Shown piece by piece: positions 11,901 to 21,555 of a stretch of DNA of 64,000 nt. Numbering within the stretch: the stretch's first letter is position 1; each line of letters starts with the position of its first letter. The position numbers and the translations under genes were made by a program. A model generated the notes under the pieces. That model saw only the letters and a list, made by a program, of their open reading frames with translations. It had not been told where the DNA came from and searched no databases. This DNA is from Viola odorata (Eukaryota; Streptophyta; Magnoliopsida; Malpighiales; Violaceae): assembly GCA_963691705.1 (NCBI GenBank), contig OY829542.1:55531002-55595001 (forward strand). The letters are read 5' to 3'.

Positions 11901-14900
11901 AGGGTTGAATACCGTTTAATTTGAAATACAAAAGAACTACGGATAAAAATTACAACATAAAATTGTTTACTTTCCGATAATTTGAGTTGTATTACCGACA
12001 TTACACAAGAAATAAAAGCGCACTAAAAGAGCAAGTGAGGCTAAGGAAGCCCCACCCGACTAAAACACCAAGATCGACCTTGAAAAGGATAAAACTTTGG
12101 AAGTCACAAGCCGACTCCATAGCAGACACCCAAAATTATTTGTCAGTGTATGATAAAATGCAATCCACATAAGAGAATGAATCAATCGTCGCAGAGTACT
12201 AAAAATTTGGAACGCAGGCTATTCGTAGTGGATTTTAACTGGTCCTAGCGAATATTAGCTTAGCCAATTATTTTCTTGGTCAATCTTATCATGAATTTGC
12301 TCGTAAAATTTGAGCTCCATCTAACGTTTAAATTAATAGTTTTCCCCTTTTGAAGTTGAGTTGTGTATTTTGGGTTTTTTTTCTTGCAGAGGCTTAATTG
12401 GGAAAATAAGACAAACATATAATATAGGATGAAAAATATAGTGAATTATCTGGTTCTGCTTTAATGGTTCACACTTTATCTATTTTTTTCCGATTCATTG
12501 CATGAAGGTTTTTCAAACAAAATTGGATTACAAAAATATTTTATAAGTTCTCAATTTTCTCAATTGAACTGATTAATACGGTCCAATTATGAAAACATTT
12601 TTCTTTTCATCATTACCTATATATATATATATAAAACTTTGAATAAATTTTGTTCTGAGAAAGAAATATTCTTGAAGTATTTTTCTAGTTAATAAACTAT
12701 ATTATTATGCGGATACCACAGCTAAGCATGAAAAATGACAAAATTTGTACAGTGCTAATTGGTTCATTAGCGTGTTTACATGATATAGATTAGGTGAGGT
12801 ATTCAAGAAAGGCAGGCTCTTGCCTTGAGAAAGAAGTTGTTGAAGAGATAATGAAAGAAAGATTAATTAAAAAAATAAATTAATAATACTTAGAAACCAT
12901 CAATTACAGCTTTTAACCCTAGCTAACGACTTAATCATATATTATATCCTAATCAAGGTCCATTTAATTAAAGATTATAATAAAATCATTATCTTAATCA
13001 CCAAAGTCCATTTCATATTTTATTTTATTTATAAAAAAAAAGAAACACGAACCCATGTGGATGGCACCCATTACCTCGAATCTGCAATAGTGCTGCACGT
13101 TTCTGCTTTTTCCACAAGCTGCTTTCCAATTTCTAGGCTGTTGGTGAGGACCATTAGCAACATTGCATTTGACATGTGGGTCGCTTAACTATGGGTCGTT
13201 AACCCTTAATTAGGACTTAATCAAATACTAATTACTAGTAGTAGCTAGGTGGCTAATTAGCAAAACGACAAAAGAGGCACCCACGTGATGTATGGCTGTC
13301 CATCGATGAGGAATCTTGTTAATTAATTTGGTTAATTTAATTGTCAATATTGCTTGATCCAAAGTTACCTTGGTTTGAAAACTTTAATATTAATTAACTT
13401 ACTAAAATTCAATCTTTGATCGGTTGATATGTTTCCTTTCATACTACAAATTTCTTTTACCTTGATCGCTTCTCCATTCAATGTTTGACTTGAAGCAAAG
13501 TAATCGCTACCAAAATACAAAAGTTATTGATTTGATTTTTATTTTATTATTCTTAAGATAAATAATAAATTTTGAATCTCGTTTAAATATTACGAATTTT
13601 TGATACGGAGGTTATAATTTGACGCTGTCTTACGAAAAGGGTTAGTGTTAATTTATTGAGGGATGATTTTTCACACACATAAAATCTCATTTATCAAAGA
13701 ATTAATGGAGGGAAATAAACGTGCATATTTATATATATAAATACACTTTTTCCCCATAAATATTGTACTAATTAAGTTGGTGCGAGCTAGGTTGACACGA
13801 TTAATAATAATCAAGATGCTTTGTCTTTAAAATTTAAATATTAATTAAATTAAAAAGAAAGTAATTATCCACTAAAATTATTCTATTATTGGAAAACTTA
13901 GCTAGAGATTTTGCAAATTTATAAAGTTAATTCCCAACAAAAGTATACTAAGTATAACAGTTTGATTGCCACAACAGGACGCAATTGCGTTGTTTGCCAA
14001 AAGTGGACAAAGGATTTGTTAAATTTACTCAAAGCAACTTGGAAATTGAATCTTGCGAATTAAACAATATTACCTCAAGAATTTAAAAACTAAGCTGTTT
14101 TTTCTTTTCTTTTCTCACTTGTTAATTTAATTTCTTCCATCCGGACCAAATTACAGACGTATGCAACATTGTACGGAAAAAATTACAAAAAAATATTTAA
14201 GAAAGATTGTCCGTAGGATCACATATTTTAAAATTAGTACTATAATTTTATTATTTGGACATTAAGTCCTCCAACTTTTGTGGGCATATATTTATGGAAA
14301 GGATATTTATGTATATAATTATGTAGTCGCCACATAATATATATATAAAGAGTAATTCTCATGGCTCATATAAATTTGTTGGGCTTGTTGGGTGTGGTTG
14401 CTGACCCAAAAGCCCAACCCAATTATTCACAGAGAAAAATAAACTTAAGCATTTTAATATAATTACTAATTAGAGCTCCATATCATATTTTTGTTGCCAC
14501 TCCAAGAGTTTGTAAAGTTTTTGTCCATTTAGAACTTTAGTTTCAAAGGAATCTTTTAATTAGTAACCAATTAATTTAATGTAATTTGCAATTTAAAGTA
14601 TAATCAAAGTATTTTTAAATATGGAGTGTAAATTGCAAATTTGCAAGTAAGTAGGTGGTAAAAGTGGCGTTAGGAATTGATAAAATGTTGTTTTTAATAG
14701 ACGAGGTGATATTCGAACCTATAATCAAGCTGCTGCTATTAATATTTTACTATTAACAGATAACCAACAGTTACATGCCAATTTGATCGTGGATTTCTTT
14801 TTTTTATTATTTTATTTTTACTACCAAAGGGCCTCATGTGTTGTCAGCTCTATACATGCCCAGTGAGGATCACATACTGCTTAGGTGGCAGCTTTATTTT

Positions 14901-16161
14901 AATGCCACATCATAATTATTATGTCATGTGGAAAATAAAGTTATTTATGTAATTTGAGAGTATGTGAAATTAGAATCTTACCTTGGCCAAATCCTTAACT
15001 GAGATAAATTCCCAATCATAATTTGTTGATGGAATAGAACTCCATATATCTTCGTAATAGAAATATTATCTAGCTCCAAAGCTCTTACGATTTTTTCTCA
15101 AATACCTCACTCCACAATCCTTTTATATTTAACTTTTATTTTTTTATGATTTAATGAGATTTTTTGTCTCTGTTATAAAACTTTACTTAATCTAGTCTTT
15201 TTGTCAAATCGTGACTAATTTGGTTCTTAGGATGCGAAATATTTATGTCATTTGGTTCTTGAACAGGTTGTTACCGGATGAGAGTGATAACGTGTCCGTA
15301 CCTACTGAGTGGCATATCACGTAGTGATTCAGCATGTGTCACTCATATCAAAATTATTAAACGCATGCTAAATCGAACTATCAACTTTGCTACCATTTAT
15401 TAGAAAAATAAAAATTTACCGATATGTATCATTGGAATGATAATGTCACTTTGGGCTCAAGCCCACAATTTTTAAGTAAATGCAACACGTTTTTTTTATA
15501 GCGGTTTAGATTTATGATTCTTGGGTTAAGGGATACAAATTTATTTATCCTAACTAATAAAATGAAGTAAAGTTTCACATCAATGTGTCCGGAAAAATAA
15601 AAAAGATATTTATCATTGAGCTGCGCGAACAAAAATTTAGGAGTAATACGTTGTTGCCCCCCCCTCCAATTTTCAAAGTTTTACGCATTAAGTTTTATAC
15701 TTTTTGATAATTTCTTATATTTTATTTGGACGTATATATGAAAAAAAAATTACTACTAAATTTTCCCCTAAAAAAATTCCTAGCTTCGGTTGTCGTCAAA
15801 GTTTCACATCAAAAAGAAAAAAATTAAAAATTAAATATAAGATTAATATGGAGTGAGATTTTAAGAAAAAAAGTTATTAAATGCTCCATCTAGTGGCACA
15901 ACATACGTCAATTTCCCACCACTTGGTACTTGATAAGTTAATATAACGTGCAAGTCAAGAACAATTAATAATTTAATGAACTATATTGTAATCTAATTAT
16001 TAATTTTTTATACAAAAGAATTTCCGATCAATATGTTAGGATAAGATGGTGATTCCCATTATGGTACACTTTGTAGTGGACTGGCACCATGATGAACTAA
16101 TAAATTTTGTTTTCATTATTGTAGTTAGCTTTAAATTATGTTTAGAAAGATAACAGACATC
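11901..16161. other. Gene-free AT-rich intergenic DNA
   Basis: No open reading frame here encodes a recognisable domain. Isolated fragments near 14700-14770 and 15180-15420 have the look of old repeats, but none can be classified. There is no RNA gene before the tRNA at 16162. Confidence 0.6.
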
Positions 16162-16233
16162 GGTTCTATGGTGTAGTGGTTAGCACTCTGGACTTTGAAT
16201 CCAGCGACCTGGGTTCGACTCCCGGTAGGACCT
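16162..16233 (+). tRNA. tRNA-Gln (anticodon UUG)
   Basis: The 72-nt sequence folds as a complete cloverleaf. The acceptor arm GGTTCTA pairs with TAGGACC, the D-arm region is GTGTAGTGGTTAGCAC, and the anticodon stem CTGGA/TCCAG encloses loop CTTTGAA with anticodon TTG at 16195-16197. The T-arm contains GGGTTCGACTCCC. The internal A and B boxes of the RNA polymerase III promoter are therefore intact, and a T-run to 16237 supplies the terminator. CCA is not encoded, as usual in eukaryotes. It reads glutamine codon CAA and lies 103 bases from the stop codon of the convergent CML gene. Confidence 0.97.
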
Positions 16234-16336
16234 TTTTGGACTTAATTTCGTTTTTGCGTGTTCTCCTTTTAGTTTCCTTTGTGTGTTGTGCTTTTGTGGC
16301 TGCAAAATGAAGTCCAAAATCTTTAACATTAATCCA

Positions 16337-16999
16337 TTATCCACCACGTATTTTTGTGATGTGATGTGATGTGACATGACTGGAATTGTCTATGGTGTTA
16401 CATGAAATCATCATCTTATAATAAATACATTTAACACAATAGTCAAAATTACTTGTCCCTACTTCATTAAAATTCATGTCATGTCTTGAAGAACTTTTCA
16501 TCAGTTTGGAAGCTGAGGTTGAATCCATCATGATTTTGAATTCTTGGAAATCAATGAGCCCATTTCCATCTTGATCAACACCTTCAATCATCAAGAAACA
16601 CTCATCAAGATTGCAATTCCTGCAACCAAGGCCAGTCAGGACTCTGTGCAGCTCCTTGGCAGAAATGAACCCGTTCTTGTCAGAATCAAACATGAGAAAT
16701 GCATCCATCAGATCATCATCCTCTTCTTTGCACCCAAATTTATCTGCTATATTGGAAATACCATCATTGTTATAATTAATGGCATCCATAAATTCTTGCA
16801 AGTCAATGAAACCATCCCCGTTCAAATCCAACTCTCTGATCATTTTCTTAGCTTCTTCTTTCATGGCCGGTGATGATCTTTTCTTGTTCCCCAAAGACAG
16901 AGAGGCAAGCACTCTGCTTAGCTCCAATGAGGATATCTTGCCATCACCATTTGCGCCAATGAGGTCGAAGACTTTCTCGAGCTGACCAGACATTTCCAT
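16337..16999 (-). CDS. Calmodulin-like protein (CML), four EF-hands
   Basis: A 220-residue intronless calcium-sensor protein. Four EF-hand loops are visible at residues 15-26, 58-69, 105-116 and 142-153. Loops 2-4 keep Asp at position 1, Gly at 6 and Glu at 12 (DLNGDGFIDLQE, DSDKNGFISAKE, DQDGNGLIDFQE). Loop 1 has Gly in place of the first Asp, so it probably binds calcium weakly or not at all. Known for the family: CMLs change shape on binding calcium and regulate target proteins in cytosol or nucleus. After loop 4 there is a 60-residue tail that is Ser/His/Cys-containing and not typical of CMLs. Its last part is encoded by a small GATGT-type repeat and may be a recent extension. A second in-frame ATG lies two codons downstream. 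A TATA-like CTATATAA on the minus strand at 17278-17285 could drive it. I cannot name the Arabidopsis CML number. Confidence 0.93.
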   Translation of the reverse strand: MEMSGQLEKVFDLIGANGDGKISSLELSRVLASLSLGNKKRSSPAMKEEAKKMIRELDLNGDGFIDLQEFMDAINYNNDGISNIADKFGCKEEDDDLMDAFLMFDSDKNGFISAKELHRVLTGLGCRNCNLDECFLMIEGVDQDGNGLIDFQEFKIMMDSTSASKLMKSSSRHDMNFNEVGTSNFDYCVKCIYYKMMISCNTIDNSSHVTSHHITKIRGG

Positions 17000-17169
17000 G
17001 GATGAGAATTGTAAGGAATTGTGGGAATTCCTGGAATCCCTTTTCTTGAATTCCTTAACATTGGGGAAAACATGGAATTGTGGAAGGAATTTTGCAGCTC
17101 ATTTCTTTAATTGACCTAAGGAATGCTTGGAGGACATGGTTGATTCCCATAATGATAAGAAAGAGTGGA

Positions 17170-17270
17170 AGTAATGGAAGTAATTCGGTAGTGGTGGTAA
17201 TGGTGATTGGTGGTTGTAAAAGTAATGGAAGTAATTCGGTAGTGGTGGTAATGGTGATTGGTGGTTGTAA
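17170..17270. repeat. 51-bp tandem duplication in the CML leader region
   Basis: Two identical 50-bp copies (17170-17219 and 17221-17270), separated by one A, contain AGTAATGGAAGTAATTCGGT and then GT-rich GGTGGTAATGGTGATTGG. The period of 51 is divisible by three, which is why frames on both strands stay open and show a repeated peptide. I do not regard those frames as genes. The block lies about 170-270 bases upstream of the CML start, just inside the TATA-like motif. Confidence 0.9.
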
Positions 17271-17277
17271 TGAAGTG

Positions 17278-17285
17278 TTATATAG
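17278..17285 (-). promoter_or_regulatory. Possible TATA box of the CML gene
   Basis: CTATATAA on the minus strand, about 280 bases upstream of the CML ATG. If used, transcription would start near 17250 and the leader would include the 51-bp tandem repeat. This rests on motif and position only. Confidence 0.4.
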
Positions 17286-17449
17286 TTGGAATGAGAATAT
17301 TGATGGTGGTGGTGGATGATCTGTAGATTCTGTACTGTACAGGCACTGGTTTGTGTGTGTAATAAGGCCCAGCGCTGACATACCAAACAGAGGAATTGCT
17401 TACAAGGTGGTGGAGGTGGACATTCTCTCTGCATTACGCTTTTTATTCA

Positions 17450-19255
17450 AAGATATGATTCTACTATTATGGTTTCCTAATTTCATCTTATGTCAGCAAC
17501 ATTATACTATCAACATTTTTTTATGGTTAATGGGGTGTAAGTGTTCGTTTTTTTCTATGAAAAAATTGCATATTATTAATATTTTATTTTTTAATAGATC
17601 AATATAGTACGTAATAAAATTAATTCTAACTCATTAAATTTAAAAATACACATAGTTTACGCCTTAAAAAAAATCTCACCACTTATTTCACTAAAACTTC
17701 TATTATATTTATTTTTAACTTTTATTTATTTTATCCAATACGTTTCCTAACATGAATGTTTCTCTCCAATTGTTGGTATTTCCTAACAAAAAGCAGGAGA
17801 GTGGAAAATGATTGATGATCCTGTGCATAGCTTAGTGTGACAGATCAAGGTTGCACTCTCTTTTATCTATCTATAATAAAGAGGAGAGAGGAGGGGATAG
17901 CGATCCATTTGAGTGGGCCAACTCCAAATGGGCTTCAATAAAAAGATTACACCCAGGTGAAGCCACAAGAACCCGGACCAACCTTGCCATATGTACTGCA
18001 TTCACTAACAAGTTACTTTTTTTTTTCTTATAAAAATATTAAAAAATCATTGGATTTGAATTAATACTGACCAACCTAAAAAAAGTAAAATTAGTATCTG
18101 GAAATTCGTTGGGCAAAAATATTAATTTTATTTACTTAAAGTCGGCTCAGTAAAAAATAAAAGAATTTAAGCAAGTAATTTTTCGTACATAATGATCGAC
18201 TAAATGATCCCTCAATTAAGTGATTAAAATGTTAAATTAGAGCATAATCGTGTGCTTTTTTGACAATGGGTTCTTTGATGTGATTCGCGTCCGACACCTT
18301 ATTTTCGCGAGAGACTGGGTTTGGATCAAGCATGAAAGTCTAGAATCATTTGGGTTAAAGTTGAACCATTTCTTTCTTATCCTCCTCATGTCATTATTGT
18401 TAATTAGTATTTTTTTATGATTCAGGGTACATTCCCTTTACTAAAAATACGATTCCTTGTTTATTTTTTAGACTAGTTGCTTTTTTTTTCTTTTTTGATT
18501 CGTATACTCTTGCTTACATAATTCTTGCATTTACAAGCCATATTTTGCTTCATTTTGTAGGTAACATAGATGCGCACTTGCGTTTGAATATTGTTCTCTC
18601 CTTTACCCCTAACATTCGTCTGCCATTAACCTCATCATCAGATGAGTCATCTAATGCAATTGTCCATGCCCTCTCCTAGATGTTGATGTTGCTCACTATC
18701 ACATTTGCTCCTCATTTTAATCAACTAAACAAGAGGTTTTTGAGTAATTATCCGATGATATTATACTTTTTAATGAACTGACCTGTTATGAATATGATTA
18801 ATTACGATGATACTAACCAAACCTTTAAAAAATCATTATCTTATTTTCGGTGAACCTTACCAGGTATGCTCAATCATGGAGAGTCCCCATGAAATGGACA
18901 ACCCTAGTGCATTAGATATGCAAGCTTTATAAATGGGATACAAGTGGAAAGCATACTCATCATTTTCCTTTATTGGAAAAACTAAAATTAATCAATAATT
19001 TCATTTAATGTCCACACAAAGAAAGCTTATGACTAATCGATGCGGAACCTTACCACGTATGAATATTAATGAAATTTAGGAATGAAATCATGTTGCAGTT
19101 TTGTTTCCTTAATTACAAAACTGAGAGGAAAATCCAAAGGATATCTGGAGCAATTCCATCTCGCATCCATTCATCCTCATGAAAACACTACAAAATCCAC
19201 TCTAAATAAATTAAGAAAAGCTTAACTTTCCTTTTTAATTGGCTGTTACATACAA
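17450..19255. other. Gene-free AT-rich intergenic DNA
   Basis: The stretch lies between the divergent CML and MATE genes. No frame here has a recognisable domain. It must include the promoter regions of both genes, but I can mark only TATA-like motifs. Confidence 0.6.
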
Positions 19256-19259
19256 ATCT

Positions 19260-19268
19260 TATAAAAAG
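19260..19268 (+). promoter_or_regulatory. Possible TATA box of the MATE gene
   Basis: TATAAAAAG lies about 225 bases upstream of the MATE start codon. It would give a 5' leader of about 190 nt, a normal length for a plant gene. Motif evidence only. Confidence 0.4.
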
Positions 19269-19484
19269 CCACAATTTCCTCTTCTTTTACCAACCAACTC
19301 CCACGAAAACCATGCACCTCTACTTTTCTGTAACGATGGTAAAAAGTTAGTAATTTAGTGATACTTCTTATAATATAAAAAAAATATTACGTTTCGAATT
19401 GAAGTCTTTTATTTTTTAGGAGGAAAAAAAACACTACATATATTTGGTACAACCTTCACCAATCCACTTTGCTCAACCAAGAAA

Positions 19485-21005
19485 ATGCTTTCCTCCGCAT
19501 CAAAATTTCAAGAAAACCCAACTGACAAAACCTCTGATCAATCACCTCCACTAAACACAAAGAAATGGCCAACAACAACAAATCCTATAAAATTGGTTTT
19601 CTTGGAGCTAAAAGTACAAGCAACAATAGGTCTCCCTCTATTGGTTATGAACCTGACGTGGTTTGCTAAGATTGCAATCACAACTGCATTCTTAGGCCGG
19701 CTAGGCGAGCTCCAATTGGCTGGTGGTGCTCTTGGTTTCACTTTTGCTAATGTCACTGGCTTCTCTGTTCTAAATGGTCTCTGTAGTGCCATGGAACCCA
19801 TTTGCGGCCAAGCTCATGGTGCTAGAAATTTCAGACTCCTTCACAAAACCCTCCTCATGTCAACCCTCTTGTTGTTATTAGCAACTTTACCTATAGCTTT
19901 TTTATGGGTTAATGTTGACAAAATCCTAATCCATTTTGGACAACAAGAAGACATATCCCATGTTGCTAAGGATTACCTTTTCTATCTCCTCCCTGATTTG
20001 GTCATTACTTCTTTACTCTGCCCTATCAAATCCTACTTGAGTGCACAAGGTGTGACACTTCCCATCATGTTCAGCTCCGGTTTAGGCCTCGCTCTTCACG
20101 TACCATTCAACATCTTACTTGCCAAATCCAGGGGTCTGGAGGGTGTGTCGATGGCGGTATGGATAACCGATCTCGTGGTGGTGGTTTCGCTCGTTGCGTA
20201 CTTGATTGTGAAGGAAAGTGGGAAAGGAGGGCACTGGAAGGAAGGAGGATGGATCGAGCATCGCGCGTACGATTGGCTCAGATTGTTGAAGCTTTGTGGA
20301 CCGTGTTGCCTTACCACCTGCCTTGAATGGTGGTGCTGGGAGATCTTGGTTCTGCTCACAGGGCGGCTACCGGATGCCAGGCAGGCAGTAGGGGTGATAG
20401 CTATAGTGCTGAACTTTGATTACTTGTTGTACTCAGTGATGCTATCTCTAGCAACTTGTGCTTCCATCCGCGTGTCCAACGAACTCGGCGCGAACCAGGC
20501 CAGCCGTGCTTACCGATCAGCGTACGTGTCTCTGGCGGTAAGCATCATCTCTGGCTTCGTCGGTGCACTTCTGACGGTAGGAGCTAGAGGGTTCTGGGGC
20601 GGATTGTTTAGTCATGATAAGGGGATCGTAAGAGGGGTGAAGAAGACAATGTTGTTATTAGCGTTGCTGGAAATGGTAAACTTTCCAGTGGCGGTTTGTG
20701 GTGGAATTGTCAGGGGAACAGCCAAGCCATGGTTGAGTATGTATGCAAATCTCGGCGGGTTTTACCTTCTAGCCTTGCCAATGGCAGTGTTCTTGGCATT
20801 CAAAGCAAGATTCGGGTTACGTGGGTTGCTGATGGGATTCTTGGTCGGAATAGCTGCTTGTTTGATTTTGTTTGTGGTGTTTATTTTGAGAATTGATTGG
20901 GAAGTAGAAGCTGATAAGGCACAAAAACTTACCTCAAATCCGCAGGAGGATGTTACAGAAGGAAGTCACAGGATTGCGGAAGCAGTTGATGGTGATAAAG
21001 TATGA
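19485..21005 (+). CDS. DTX56: MATE efflux transporter, DETOXIFICATION 55/56 type
   Basis: A 506-residue intronless membrane protein with about twelve hydrophobic segments from residue 45 onward, in two MATE repeats. Diagnostic features are the GQAHGA motif and ANVTGFSVLNGL segment of the first half, the CLEWWCWEILVLLTGRLP segment and VSNELGAN motif in the second half, and the IVRGTAKP motif near the end. Known for the family: MATE proteins are cation-coupled antiporters exporting organic compounds across plasma or vacuolar membranes. The overall sequence, including the RIDWE.EA.KAQ.LT tail, recalls Arabidopsis DTX56/RHC1, a guard-cell CO2-response component. That specific role is inferred. 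The chosen ATG is the first in frame and leaves a hydrophilic cytosolic N-terminus of normal length. It converges on the CLPT2-like gene, with about 550 bases between the stop codons. Confidence 0.95.
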   Translation: MLSSASKFQENPTDKTSDQSPPLNTKKWPTTTNPIKLVFLELKVQATIGLPLLVMNLTWFAKIAITTAFLGRLGELQLAGGALGFTFANVTGFSVLNGLCSAMEPICGQAHGARNFRLLHKTLLMSTLLLLLATLPIAFLWVNVDKILIHFGQQEDISHVAKDYLFYLLPDLVITSLLCPIKSYLSAQGVTLPIMFSSGLGLALHVPFNILLAKSRGLEGVSMAVWITDLVVVVSLVAYLIVKESGKGGHWKEGGWIEHRAYDWLRLLKLCGPCCLTTCLEWWCWEILVLLTGRLPDARQAVGVIAIVLNFDYLLYSVMLSLATCASIRVSNELGANQASRAYRSAYVSLAVSIISGFVGALLTVGARGFWGGLFSHDKGIVRGVKKTMLLLALLEMVNFPVAVCGGIVRGTAKPWLSMYANLGGFYLLALPMAVFLAFKARFGLRGLLMGFLVGIAACLILFVVFILRIDWEVEADKAQKLTSNPQEDVTEGSHRIAEAVDGDKV

Positions 21006-21555
21006 GAATTAGGATGGGTACATTTGTTTTGTTTGCTTCAAACCTACCTAGTGTCATCACAAGTTTTAGACCATCTCCTAGGCTAACCAAAAAAGCACAA
21101 TCGAGATCGATCCAATTCCGTAAAGCAGTAAACTTACTAGAGAAAATCCTGACCATTTTCATTCCTTTTGGCTATGCATAAAAAATCATTCCTCTCATCA
21201 AAAAAGAGAATGAAGTATGTCACTTCATCGCTCTGCGAATTCTGTCATTTCTGTAGATTAACAGAGCCAAGCGACAAGAAACATTGTCATGGAAAAAGAC
21301 TAACTCGAGCAAATGGCATCTGAATGACTGAGCCAAGTATTCTCTGTTTCCAGAATTCAATTAAGCTAAGCATTTTGCAAAAAACTTACATAAATGAGGA
21401 TACAAATGCCAACTATTAGTAATTCCGGTAAAGACTTCGATGCCTGTGAAGCATGGATCTAAGATTGCCAAATTTCAGTGACGAACAAGAAGCACCACCC
21501 TTGATCCATTTCTCTAGAAGAATCACATCAATGATCATTATAAATGCTAAAAGTG

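Noticed and set aside
12000..12180. Short frame at 11987-12172 as a basic small protein
   Set aside because: No similarity that I recognise, poor context, and surrounding sequence is repeat-like.
17055..17434. Overlapping reading frames on both strands with repeated peptides
   Set aside because: They are by-products of the 51-bp tandem duplication, whose period is a multiple of three. No domain, no start context, and they sit in the probable CML leader.
21000..21555. Additional gene between the MATE and ClpT genes
   Set aside because: The frames there lack domains, and the interval is explained by two convergent 3' untranslated regions.
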